Source: Lentzea guizhouensis
GTDB lineage: Bacteria > Actinomycetota > Actinomycetes > Mycobacteriales > Pseudonocardiaceae
Assembly: GCF_001701025.1 (NCBI RefSeq)
Contig: NZ_CP016793.1
Coordinates: forward strand, 6,634,001-6,698,000
DNA length: 64,000 bases
Direction of reading: 5' to 3'
Shown piece after piece: positions 35,042-42,555 of this stretch (positions are counted from its first letter, which is position 1; every line of letters begins with the position of its first letter). A program made the translations under genes and the position numbers. Below the pieces are notes generated by a model. It was not told the DNA's origin, made no database searches, and saw only the letters and a list, made by a program, of their open reading frames with translations.

Positions 35042-37189
35042 ATGCCGGACAACGGCTACGACCGCGCCGCGGTCGAGAAGGTACTCGCGAAGGTGCGGGC
35101 GGAGGGGCGGTCGTCGCTCACCGCACCGGAGGGCAAGCGGGTCTGCGACGCCTACGGGATCGCGACCCCGGCCGAGGCGCTGGCGAAGTCGTCGGAGGGC
35201 GCCGTCGCGTTCGCGGAGGAGATCGGCTACCCGGTCGTGCTCAAGATCGTGTCGCCGGACATCCTGCACAAGACCGAGGCCGGCGGTGTGCTGGTGGGGC
35301 TGCGCACCGCCGCCGAGGTCGCCGAGGGCTACCGCACGATCATCCACAACGCCAGGAACTACAAGGCCGACGCCGACGTCACCGGCGTCCAGGTGCAGCA
35401 GCAGCTGCCCACCGGCAAGGACGTCCACGAGGTGATCGTGGGCGCGGTCAGCGACGAGACGTTCGGCAAGATCGTCGCGTTCGGCCTGGGCGGCGTCCTG
35501 GTGGAGGTGCTCAAGGACGTCACGTTCCGGCTGGCGCCGACGAGCAGGGACGAGGCGCTCTCGATGGTCAACGGCATCGCGGCCGCCGAGATCCTGCGCG
35601 GTATCCGCGGCGCACAGGGTGTCGACGCGGACAAGGTCGCCGACCTGATCAGCCGGGTGTCCGACCTCGTGTCCGACTTCCCGCAGCTCGCGGAGGTCGA
35701 CCTCAACCCGGTGCTCGCGACCCCGGACGGCGCGACCGCCGTCGACGTGCGGATCCTCGTCGACGACAACGCCGCGAAGGAGCCGCACCGGTTCACCCAG
35801 GACGAGATCCTCGCCTCGATGAACCGGATCATGAAGCCGGCCGCCGTCGCCGTGATCGGTGCCTCGAACGAAGAGGGCAAGATCGGCAACTCGGTGATGA
35901 AGAACCTCGTCAACGGTGGCTTCGGCGGGGAGATCCACCCGATCAACCCCAAGGCGGACGAGATCCTCGACCGCAAGGCGTTCGCGAGCATCTCCGACGT
36001 CCCCGGCGACATCGACGTGGCAGTCTTCGCGATCCCCGCGAAGTTCGTCCCGGCGGCGTTGGAGGAGGTCGGCAAGAAGGGCGTCGCCGGCGCGATCATG
36101 ATCCCCTCCGGCTTCGGCGAGACGGGCAACGTCGAGCTGCAGAACGAGATCGTGGAGATCGCGCGCAGGCACGGCGTCCGCATCCTCGGTCCGAACATCT
36201 ACGGCTACTACTACACGCCCGAAAACCTCTCGGCGACGTTCTGCACGCCGTACGACGTCAAGGGCGGAGTGGCGCTTTCCTCGCAAAGCGGCGGAATCGG
36301 CATGGCGATCCTCGGGTTCAGCCGGTCCGCGGGCATGGGTGTCTCGGCGATCGTGGGCGTCGGCAACAAGGCCGACATCGACGAGGACGACCTGCTGACG
36401 TTCTTCGAGTCCGACCCGAACACCCAGCTCGTCGCGATGCACCTGGAAGACCTCAAGGACGGCCGTTCCTTCGCGGAAACGGCGAAACGCGTCTCGGAGA
36501 AGAAACCGGTCGTCGTGCTCAAGGCGGGCCGGACGGACCAGGGCGCGAAAGCCGCGAGCTCGCACACCGGCGCACTCGCGGGCAACGACCGCGTCTACGA
36601 CGACATCCTGCGCCAGAGCGGCGTGATCCGCGCACCCGGCCTGAACGACCTGCTGGAGTACGCGCGCGGCATCCCGCTGCTGGCCACGCCCAAGGGCGAG
36701 AACGTCGTCATCATCACCGGCGCCGGCGGCTCCGGGGTGCTGCTGTCGGACGCCTGTGTGGACAACGGGTTGTCGCTGATGGAGATCCCGGGCGACCTCG
36801 ACGAGGCGTTCCGGAAGTTCATCCCGCCGTTCGGGGCAGCGGGCAACCCCATCGACATCACCGGCGGCGAACCGCCGTCGACCTACCGCAACACGATCGC
36901 GCTCGGCCTCGCCGACGAGCGCATCCACTCGTTGATCCTGGGCTACTGGCACACCATCGTCACACCGCCGATGGTGTTCGCGAAGCTCGTGGTCGACGTC
37001 GTGGAGGAGTACCGGGCGCACGGCATCCACAAGCCCGTCGTCGCCTCGCTCGCGGGTGACGTCGAGGTCGAGGAGGCCAGCGAGCACCTGTACCGCAACG
37101 GGGTGGTTGCGTATCCGTACACAACGGAGAAGCCTGTCGCAGTACTGGGTGCCAAGTACCGGTGGGCCCGTGCTGCCGGCTTGCTGTAG
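35042..37189 (+). CDS. NDP-forming acyl-CoA synthetase (acetate-CoA ligase family)
   Basis: 715 residues from ATG 35042, GGGAGAAG upstream. ATP-grasp domain first (residues 1-~240: VVLKIVSPDILHKTEAGGV), then CoA-binding (VAVIGASNEEGKIGNSVMKNL) and ligase domains with phospho-His loop SSHTGALAGND and GSGVLLSDAC. The beta-then-alpha order is the reverse of the common alpha-beta fusion. Family members convert an acid, CoA and ATP to acyl-CoA, ADP and Pi. In this operon it may activate oxalate, formate or a related acid, bypassing the transferase. Substrate is inference. A strong terminator follows. Confidence 0.88.
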   Translation: MPDNGYDRAAVEKVLAKVRAEGRSSLTAPEGKRVCDAYGIATPAEALAKSSEGAVAFAEEIGYPVVLKIVSPDILHKTEAGGVLVGLRTAAEVAEGYRTIIHNARNYKADADVTGVQVQQQLPTGKDVHEVIVGAVSDETFGKIVAFGLGGVLVEVLKDVTFRLAPTSRDEALSMVNGIAAAEILRGIRGAQGVDADKVADLISRVSDLVSDFPQLAEVDLNPVLATPDGATAVDVRILVDDNAAKEPHRFTQDEILASMNRIMKPAAVAVIGASNEEGKIGNSVMKNLVNGGFGGEIHPINPKADEILDRKAFASISDVPGDIDVAVFAIPAKFVPAALEEVGKKGVAGAIMIPSGFGETGNVELQNEIVEIARRHGVRILGPNIYGYYYTPENLSATFCTPYDVKGGVALSSQSGGIGMAILGFSRSAGMGVSAIVGVGNKADIDEDDLLTFFESDPNTQLVAMHLEDLKDGRSFAETAKRVSEKKPVVVLKAGRTDQGAKAASSHTGALAGNDRVYDDILRQSGVIRAPGLNDLLEYARGIPLLATPKGENVVIITGAGGSGVLLSDACVDNGLSLMEIPGDLDEAFRKFIPPFGAAGNPIDITGGEPPSTYRNTIALGLADERIHSLILGYWHTIVTPPMVFAKLVVDVVEEYRAHGIHKPVVASLAGDVEVEEASEHLYRNGVVAYPYTTEKPVAVLGAKYRWARAAGLL

Positions 37190-37198
37190 CTGAGTCGT

Positions 37199-37235
37199 GA
37201 GTGGTCGTGGTCCCTTCCCGAGGCCACGACCACTC
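37199..37235 (+). terminator. Terminator after the acyl-CoA synthetase
   Basis: Perfect 12-bp stem GAGTGGTCGTGG/CCACGACCACTC with a 13-nt loop followed by CTCGACTTTTG. It separates the oxc-frc-synthetase operon from the transporter gene or attenuates read-through. Confidence 0.8.
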
Positions 37236-37268
37236 CTCGACTTTTGTGCAAGGAAAGGATGGCCCGTC

Positions 37269-37295
37269 CGCGACCGTGACACGCCCACGGTCGCG
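37269..37295 (+). promoter_or_regulatory. Second hairpin in the leader of the Nramp-like gene
   Basis: CGCGACCGTG and CACGGTCGCG form a perfect 10-bp stem with a 7-nt loop, 53 nt before the transporter start. With the terminator just upstream it makes a structured leader. Attenuator or processing site possible. Confidence 0.4.
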
Positions 37296-37347
37296 AACCC
37301 GCCAGGGAGGTCAACGAAGACAGCCGGTCCTCTGGAGGTTGTTAACC

Positions 37348-38841
37348 GTGGATGATCCAAATCTGGTCGCCCGCACGGACGTGTCGGCTCCGCCCGACAA
37401 GGAGCGCGTCTGGCCCGCGGGACGGCTGGAAGCGATGCCCATCAGGAAACTGCCCGACGCGCCACCGTCGATCCACCTGCTGGGCCCCACCGTCTTCCTG
37501 GTGGCACTCGGCGTGGGCATGGGCGAGGCCTACATGTGGCCCCGGCTCGTGCTGTTGTTCGGGCCGGACATCCGATGGCTCTTCCTGATCGGCGTGACCC
37601 TGCAGGCCGTCGTCATGCTGGAGATGGCCCGGTACGCCATGGCGACGGGCGAGAGCATCTTCTTCGGCGCGGCACGCGTGTTCAAGCCGATCATGTGGTT
37701 CTTCTTCATCGTGGCCATGGCCGTCTACATCTGGCCGGGTCACCTCTCCGCCGGCGCGGCGGCGCTCGAGCGGATCACCGGCATACCGTGGGCGATCTCG
37801 GCCTGTGTCGGCCTGGTCCTCGTCGGGGTGCTGTTCAGCCTGGCGAAGGTCATCTACAACCTGCTGGAGAACCTGCTGTCCATCCTGATCGGCGTGCTGG
37901 TCGTCAGCACCGCCGTGGTGGCGGCGATGGTGGGCACCTGGCAGGACCTCGTCACCACCGTGACGGGCATGTTCCAGTTCGGGTACCTGCCGGCCGAGGC
38001 CCTGTCGGCGACCTGGTTCCCGGTCATCGTCGGCTCCATCGCGTTCGCCGGCCCGTCCGGCATGCAGCAGATGTGGTACACGCTGCACCTGCGCGACAGC
38101 GGCGCCGGCATGGGCGCGCACATCCCCAAGGTGCGCGGGTTGCGGCACGCGGGCAAGGAAGAGGAGATGCCCAGCCGCGGCTTCATGTTCGACACCTCCG
38201 ACCCCGCGGAGATGGCGAAGTGGAAGGGCTGGCGGCGCTGGGTCACGTTCGACGCGCTGCTGCTGTTCTGGGGCATCACGATGCTCGTCACCATCTCGTT
38301 CACCGTGCTGGCGCAGGCGGCGAACCGGGAGAGCCCGAACGTCAAGGCGCTGATCGAGGCGGGCGAACGGGAAGCGGCGCTCAACGGCATGTCGGACGCG
38401 TTCGCCTCGGCGGGCGGGCCGGTGCTGGGCGCGGTGTTCCTCGGGTTCATCGCGTTGATCGGCCTCAACGCCACGCTGGGCCTGTTCGACTCGTTCTCCC
38501 GTGGCCAGGCCGACATGGCCTACCACTTCGTGCCCGGCGCGAAGCGGTTCGGCATGTCGCACCTCTACGCGGGCTTCCTGTGGGGCGTCATCACGTTCGG
38601 CATCATCATCCTGTTGTGGGGACCGGCGGAGGGACCGGGAGCGATCCTCGACGTCCTCGCGTTCCTGTCGACGTTCGCGATGGGTGCCTACTGCGTGGTG
38701 CTGCTGCTCGTGAACAACCGGATGCTGCCCAAACCCATCCGGCCCAAGCTGATCACGAACATCATCATCGGGCTGGGGGCGTTCTTCTACCTCGGGATGC
38801 TGTTCTACAGCCTGGTCCGCTTCGGGGTGGTGGTCGACTGA
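37348..38841 (+). CDS. Nramp-related transporter lacking metal-binding motifs
   Basis: 497 residues from GTG 37348, GGAGG 9 nt upstream. Eleven to twelve membrane segments with LeuT-fold Nramp organisation (GPTVFLVALGVGMGEAYMWP in TM1, VGSIAFAGPSGMQQMWYTLHLRD in TM6). The metal-site signatures DPGN (TM1) and MPH (TM6) of Mn/Fe transporters are absent, so the substrate is probably not a free divalent metal. A long hydrophilic loop (KVRGLRHAGKEEEMPSRG) follows TM6. Placed in an oxalate island, it is a candidate oxalate/formate or other carboxylate carrier (inference). Overlaps the next gene by 1 nt. Confidence 0.8.
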   Translation: MDDPNLVARTDVSAPPDKERVWPAGRLEAMPIRKLPDAPPSIHLLGPTVFLVALGVGMGEAYMWPRLVLLFGPDIRWLFLIGVTLQAVVMLEMARYAMATGESIFFGAARVFKPIMWFFFIVAMAVYIWPGHLSAGAAALERITGIPWAISACVGLVLVGVLFSLAKVIYNLLENLLSILIGVLVVSTAVVAAMVGTWQDLVTTVTGMFQFGYLPAEALSATWFPVIVGSIAFAGPSGMQQMWYTLHLRDSGAGMGAHIPKVRGLRHAGKEEEMPSRGFMFDTSDPAEMAKWKGWRRWVTFDALLLFWGITMLVTISFTVLAQAANRESPNVKALIEAGEREAALNGMSDAFASAGGPVLGAVFLGFIALIGLNATLGLFDSFSRGQADMAYHFVPGAKRFGMSHLYAGFLWGVITFGIIILLWGPAEGPGAILDVLAFLSTFAMGAYCVVLLLVNNRMLPKPIRPKLITNIIIGLGAFFYLGMLFYSLVRFGVVVD

Positions 38842-39266
38842 TGGAGACTCGAGAAGCGATCCCAGGGGCGGCGGTGGGTCTTGCCGCCGGTGTGGTCGCG
38901 GGTGGGCTGGCGGCCTTGGTCGGCCAGCCCCTCTCGTGGGCCGCGGTCACGATGTTCGCGCTCGGCGTGCCGCTCGCGGTGCTCGGTGGTGGTCTCGGCC
39001 TGCTCATGGCCACGGGCCGGCTGCCGCGCGGGCGGTTCGCCCCCGTCGCGCTGTTCTGGCTCGTGGGCTTCCCGCTCGCCAGGCTGGTGCACGAGATCTC
39101 GGTGGGCCTGGTGCTCACCGGCCAGTTCCGGTTGCCCGCCGACCTGGCCGGTTTCCTCGCCTACCAGGGCCTCGTGAGCATGGGGTGGGCGATCGGTTTC
39201 CTGTGGCTGCACGAACGGATCGCCCAACGCATGCGCGCGACCGCGGTCGCCACGACGTCCCGCTGA
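38841..39266 (+). CDS. Small four-helix membrane protein of unknown function
   Basis: 141 residues from ATG 38841, sharing one base with the transporter stop (TGATG). Four hydrophobic segments: GLAAGVVAGGLAALVG, AAVTMFALGVPLAVLGGGLGLLM, FAPVALFWLVGFPLARLV and FLAYQGLVSMGWAIGFLWLH. Tight coupling with the Nramp-like gene suggests an accessory subunit of that transporter. No known domain recognised. Confidence 0.75.
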   Translation: METREAIPGAAVGLAAGVVAGGLAALVGQPLSWAAVTMFALGVPLAVLGGGLGLLMATGRLPRGRFAPVALFWLVGFPLARLVHEISVGLVLTGQFRLPADLAGFLAYQGLVSMGWAIGFLWLHERIAQRMRATAVATTSR

Positions 39267-39287
39267 CCTTCCGCCGGAGGAGCGAGA

Positions 39288-40304
39288 ATGCTGGATCTTC
39301 CCGTCTGGGTGTGGATCGCGACGCTGGGCGGCATCGCCGCCATCATCGCGTTCGACTTCTACCTGGTTGTCCGAAAGCCGCACGAACCGTCGTTCCGCGA
39401 GTCGCTGTACTGGGTGCTCTTCTACGTCGGCCTGGCCGTCCTGTTCGGACTCGGCGTCACGGTGTTCGCCGGGCCCGGCCACGGCGGTGAGTTCTTCGCC
39501 GGCTGGATCACCGAGTACTCGCTGAGCGTCGACAACCTGTTCGTGTTCGTGATCATCATGGCCAGGTTCGCCGTGCCGCGGGAGTACCGGCAGAAGGTGC
39601 TCATCGTCGGAATCATCCTGGCCCTGTTGCTGCGAGCCGTGTTCATCGCACTCGGAGCTCAGGCGATCTCACGGTTCGACTGGCTGTTCTACTTCTTCGG
39701 CGCCTTCCTCATCTTCACCGCGTGGAAGCTGCTGAAGCAGGACGACGCCGAGGAGGCCGACGTCCCGGAGAACGCCGCTCTGCGAGCGGTGAAGAAGTTC
39801 CTGCCGGCGACGACGGTCTACCACGGTGCCTCGCTGACGACGCGCATCGACGGCAAGCGCGTGGTCACGCCCATGCTGATCGTCATGGTCGCGGTCGGCA
39901 CCACGGACCTGCTGTTCGCGGTCGACTCGATCCCGGCGATCTTCGGGCTCACCAAGGAGCCGTACCTGGTGCTCACCGCCAACGCGTTCGCGTTGATGGG
40001 CCTGCGCCAGCTCTTCTTCCTGGTGGGCGGTCTGCTGGACCGCCTGGTGCACCTGAGCAAGGGCCTCGCGGTGGTGCTCGCGTTCATCGGGTTCAAGCTC
40101 ATCTTCGAGGCGCTGCACCACCACGGCGTCTCGTGGGCTCCGGAGATCCCGATCGTGGTGTCGCTCGCCGTCATCGTGACGACGCTCGCGATCACCACGG
40201 TGTGGAGCCTGCACACCTCGCGGCGGGCGGCGAGGTCCGCTGTCGAGGGTGCGGAGAGCGCGCAGCTGACCGACGACAGGCCGGTCAGGGGCAGTCAGCC
40301 GTGA
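39288..40304 (+). CDS. TerC-family integral membrane protein
   Basis: 338 residues from ATG 39288, GGAGGAGCG upstream. Nine or so membrane segments with TerC hallmarks: AFDFYLVVRKP, EYSLSVDNLFVFVIIMARF and VGTTDLLFAVDSIPAIFGLT. TerC/Alx proteins export Mn2+ or handle tellurite stress and help metalation of exported proteins. Here it is the last gene behind the Nramp-like transporter, so metal homeostasis for the pathway is possible. It overlaps a small convergent ORF by 10 bp. Confidence 0.92.
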   Translation: MLDLPVWVWIATLGGIAAIIAFDFYLVVRKPHEPSFRESLYWVLFYVGLAVLFGLGVTVFAGPGHGGEFFAGWITEYSLSVDNLFVFVIIMARFAVPREYRQKVLIVGIILALLLRAVFIALGAQAISRFDWLFYFFGAFLIFTAWKLLKQDDAEEADVPENAALRAVKKFLPATTVYHGASLTTRIDGKRVVTPMLIVMVAVGTTDLLFAVDSIPAIFGLTKEPYLVLTANAFALMGLRQLFFLVGGLLDRLVHLSKGLAVVLAFIGFKLIFEALHHHGVSWAPEIPIVVSLAVIVTTLAITTVWSLHTSRRAARSAVEGAESAQLTDDRPVRGSQP

Positions 40305-40495
40305 ATCGTGTGGCCCTCGGCGCCCTTGCCCTGCGAGTCGGGGCGGAGCGTCTTGGCCACGGCCGCGACGGCCTCGGTGTCCTTGCGCTGCTCGTGCAGA
40401 GCGGTCGCGAGCCCGAGGCCGAACGCGCGGCCGTCGGCGGAGGCACCCTGGCGCGGCTCGGTCAGGGCACGCGCGAACTTGGTCCAGCGGGACAT
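40295..40495 (-). CDS. 66-residue protein in the putative GntR regulon
   Basis: Starts at ATG 40495 with GGAGAGAAGGAAG upstream, a very good ribosome binding site. Sequence is basic/hydrophilic and helical (SRWTKFARALTEPRQGASADGRAF, LHEQRKDTEAVAAVAKTL). No signal peptide, membrane segment or known domain. A GTATGCAATC element lies ~180 nt upstream in its own leader region, as at the oxalate promoters, suggesting a small accessory of oxalate/formate metabolism. Confidence 0.6.
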   Translation of the reverse strand: MSRWTKFARALTEPRQGASADGRAFGLGLATALHEQRKDTEAVAAVAKTLRPDSQGKGAEGHTIHG

Positions 40496-40662
40496 GGTCT
40501 TCCTTCTCTCCCTGTCGGTGGTGGCACTGCCGGTGGTGGCTCCCGAGGCGCGCAGAAGCCCATCAGGCACTGTCGCACGGGAAGAACGGGGGTGCGGCTG
40601 GGGTCCTGTCCACTGGGTACCCACTCGGGGTCCTCGTCGACCCCACCCCTGTCGCGATTCAG

Positions 40663-40685
40663 CATACTGCGTTTTGTATGCAATC
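40663..40685 (-). promoter_or_regulatory. Putative GntR/FCD operator (site 2), small-protein promoter
   Basis: CATACTG at 40663 and GTATGCAATC at 40676-40685. Read on the minus strand this is GATTGCATAC...CAGTATG, arranged like site 5. Upstream of the 66-residue gene. Confidence 0.55.
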
Positions 40686-40754
40686 GGCCGCCACCGTGTC
40701 GCGGATCACCCCTTCGGTACCAAATGACCGTTTCGGGTGATGTGGGGCGAACGC

Positions 40755-41477
40755 TCAGTCGCCCTCCGTGGTCTCGGGCGTCTTCCGGTCGTGGTAGGTC
40801 TGGCGGGTCTGCTCCGCGTGGCGGTGCATGACCTCGCCGGCCCGTTCCGCGTCACCGTCCGCGATGGCCTCGATCAGCTCGGCGTGCTCGTTCCACGAGT
40901 CGCGGCTGCGCGGGCGGGCGATCGGGGTGTAGTACCAGCGCACCCGGCGGTCGACGAGCCCGATCATCTCGGACAGGACCTTGTTGCGGCCGATCGCCGC
41001 GACGGCCGCGTGCAGGTTGGCGTTCGCCTCGACCAGGCGATCCACGTCGGCCGTGGCCAGCGCGTCCTCACCGGCCTTCTGCAGCTTCTTCAGCTGCTTC
41101 ACGTCACCGGCGGTCGCGTGTTCGGCGGCGAGCTTGGCCGAGTAGGTTTCCAGCACGCTGCGCACCGCGAGCAGCTGGTCGGCCTCCTCCTCGGTCGGGG
41201 TGTGCACGAAGGCGCCCTGGGCGGGACGCAGGTCCACCCAGCCGTCGGTCTGCAGTCGCTGCAGGGCTTCGCGGACGGGCTGGCGGCTCACGCCGAGGTA
41301 CTCGGCCAGCTCGGCCTCGACCAGGTGCTGGCCGGGTTCGAGGGTGCGGTTCACGATGAGCTCGAGCAGGGCGTCGTAGACGGCCTGTCGCAGTGGCGCC
41401 GGACGTTCGACACGGCGGCTGGCTGCGGCGCTGAGAGGGCCGCGGGCCGCCCGGCGGCCACTGGGCAAAGTGGTCAT
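40755..41477 (-). CDS. GntR-family transcriptional regulator, FCD type
   Basis: 240 residues from ATG 41477. N-terminal winged helix-turn-helix (LRQAVYDALLELIVNRTLEPGQHLVEAELAEYLGVSRQPVREAL, abbreviated here to its key element LGVSRQPVREALQRL). The C-terminal FCD helical ligand domain has metal/ligand-binding residues in EANANLHAAV and HAEQTRQ. FCD regulators sense small carboxylates. An operator half-site lies 23 nt upstream of its own start and four related sites are at nearby oxalate/formate promoters, so it is the likely controller of the island, with an organic acid or acyl-CoA as effector. Confidence 0.9.
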   Translation of the reverse strand: MTTLPSGRRAARGPLSAAASRRVERPAPLRQAVYDALLELIVNRTLEPGQHLVEAELAEYLGVSRQPVREALQRLQTDGWVDLRPAQGAFVHTPTEEEADQLLAVRSVLETYSAKLAAEHATAGDVKQLKKLQKAGEDALATADVDRLVEANANLHAAVAAIGRNKVLSEMIGLVDRRVRWYYTPIARPRSRDSWNEHAELIEAIADGDAERAGEVMHRHAEQTRQTYHDRKTPETTEGD

Positions 41478-41499
41478 GTCGGGAAATATACAGCTTTTC

Positions 41500-41507
41500 G
41501 TATGCAA
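41500..41507 (+). promoter_or_regulatory. GTATGCAA half-site (site 3) upstream of the GntR gene
   Basis: CTTTTCGTATGCAAAAAGC surrounds the 8-mer, itself nearly symmetric. It sits in the divergent region just upstream of the GntR start and fits autoregulation. Confidence 0.5.
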
Positions 41508-41538
41508 AAAGCACTTCTAGAGCAGTAGGTGTGTTGCG

Positions 41539-41556
41539 AGTATACTGTATGCAATC
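41539..41556 (+). promoter_or_regulatory. Putative GntR/FCD operator (site 4), ketopantoate-reductase-like promoter
   Basis: AGTATACTGTATGCAATC includes the exact GTATGCAATC at 41547-41556, 22 nt before the start codon at 41578. Confidence 0.55.
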
Positions 41557-41577
41557 TTGGACGAGCGGGGCGCTGAC

Positions 41578-42555
41578 ATGAAGATCGCTGTTCTCGGAGC
41601 CGGGGCGATCGGTGCCTACGTCGGTGCGGCTTTGCACCGTGGGGGCGTCGAGGTCCACCTGATCGCACGCGGAGCTCATCTTGCCGCCATGCGGCAGCAC
41701 GGGGTGCAGGTGCTCAGTCCCAGGGGCGATTTCACCGCGCATCCGCACGCGACCGACGACCCCGCCGAGGTGGGTGAGGTCGACTACGTGTTCCTCGGGC
41801 TGAAGGCGTACTCGTACGCGTCGTCCGGGGACCTGCTGGCCCCGCTGCTGGGGCCCACGACCGCCGTGATCGCGGCGCAGAACGGGATCCCGTGGTGGTA
41901 CTTCCACGGCCTGGCCGGGCATCCGCTGGAAGGACAGCGGATCGAGGCCGTCGACCCCGGTGGCTCGGTCACCGCGGTGCTGCCGATGGAACGGGCCATC
42001 GGCTGCGTTGTCTACTGCTCCACGGAGATCGAGTCGCCGGGCGTGGTCCGGCACCTCGAAGGCACCCGGTTCTCCATCGGAGAGCCGGACCGGTCGATCT
42101 CGCCGCGCTGCGTGGCGCTGAGCGAGGCGATGGTCGCCGGCGGGCTGAAGTGCCCGGTGGAGAAGGACGTCCGCGAGGACATCTGGATCAAGTTGATGGG
42201 CAACGTGGCGTTCAACCCGTTGAGCGCCCTGACCCGCGCGACGATGGTGGAGATCTGCGACCACACCGACAGCCGCGACCTGGTGGCGTCGATGATGGCG
42301 GAGACCCTCACCATCGCCCGTGCCGCGGGGTGCGACCCGCAGATCTCCATCGACAAGCGGATCGACGGGGCGCGGCGGGTCGGGCACCACAAGACGTCGA
42401 TGCTGCAGGACCTGGAGGCGGGCAAGCGGCTGGAGATCGACGCGATCATCGGCGCGGTGGTGGAGATCGCCGCGCTGACCCGCGTGCCGGCACCGACGTT
42501 GCGGCACGTGTACGCGGCCATCGACCTGCTGTCACGCACGTCGTTGGTGTCGTAG
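41578..42555 (+). CDS. Ketopantoate reductase family protein (ApbA/PanE fold)
   Basis: 325 residues from ATG 41578. N-terminal NADP-binding motif KIAVLGAGAIGAYVGAAL, central KAYSYASSGDLLAPLLGP...VIAAQNGIPWW (the NG(I/V) loop), and C-terminal catalytic Lys/Asn region EDIWIKLMGNVAFNPLSALT and HKTSMLQDLEAGKRLEID. It reduces 2-ketoacids such as ketopantoate. As part of an oxalate/formate island with the regulon operator, a glyoxylate or other 2-ketoacid substrate, or pantothenate supply for CoA, is possible. The LysR gene follows without a gap. Confidence 0.88.
   Translation: MKIAVLGAGAIGAYVGAALHRGGVEVHLIARGAHLAAMRQHGVQVLSPRGDFTAHPHATDDPAEVGEVDYVFLGLKAYSYASSGDLLAPLLGPTTAVIAAQNGIPWWYFHGLAGHPLEGQRIEAVDPGGSVTAVLPMERAIGCVVYCSTEIESPGVVRHLEGTRFSIGEPDRSISPRCVALSEAMVAGGLKCPVEKDVREDIWIKLMGNVAFNPLSALTRATMVEICDHTDSRDLVASMMAETLTIARAAGCDPQISIDKRIDGARRVGHHKTSMLQDLEAGKRLEIDAIIGAVVEIAALTRVPAPTLRHVYAAIDLLSRTSLVS

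Noticed and set aside
35024..37360. 778-residue minus-strand ORF across the acyl-CoA synthetase
   Set aside because: Antisense to a well-supported enzyme with complete motifs; composition typical of a shadow frame.
37348..38841. Ordinary Mn2+/Fe2+ Nramp transporter
   Set aside because: The DPGN and MPH metal-site motifs are absent, so this label was not used despite the fold.
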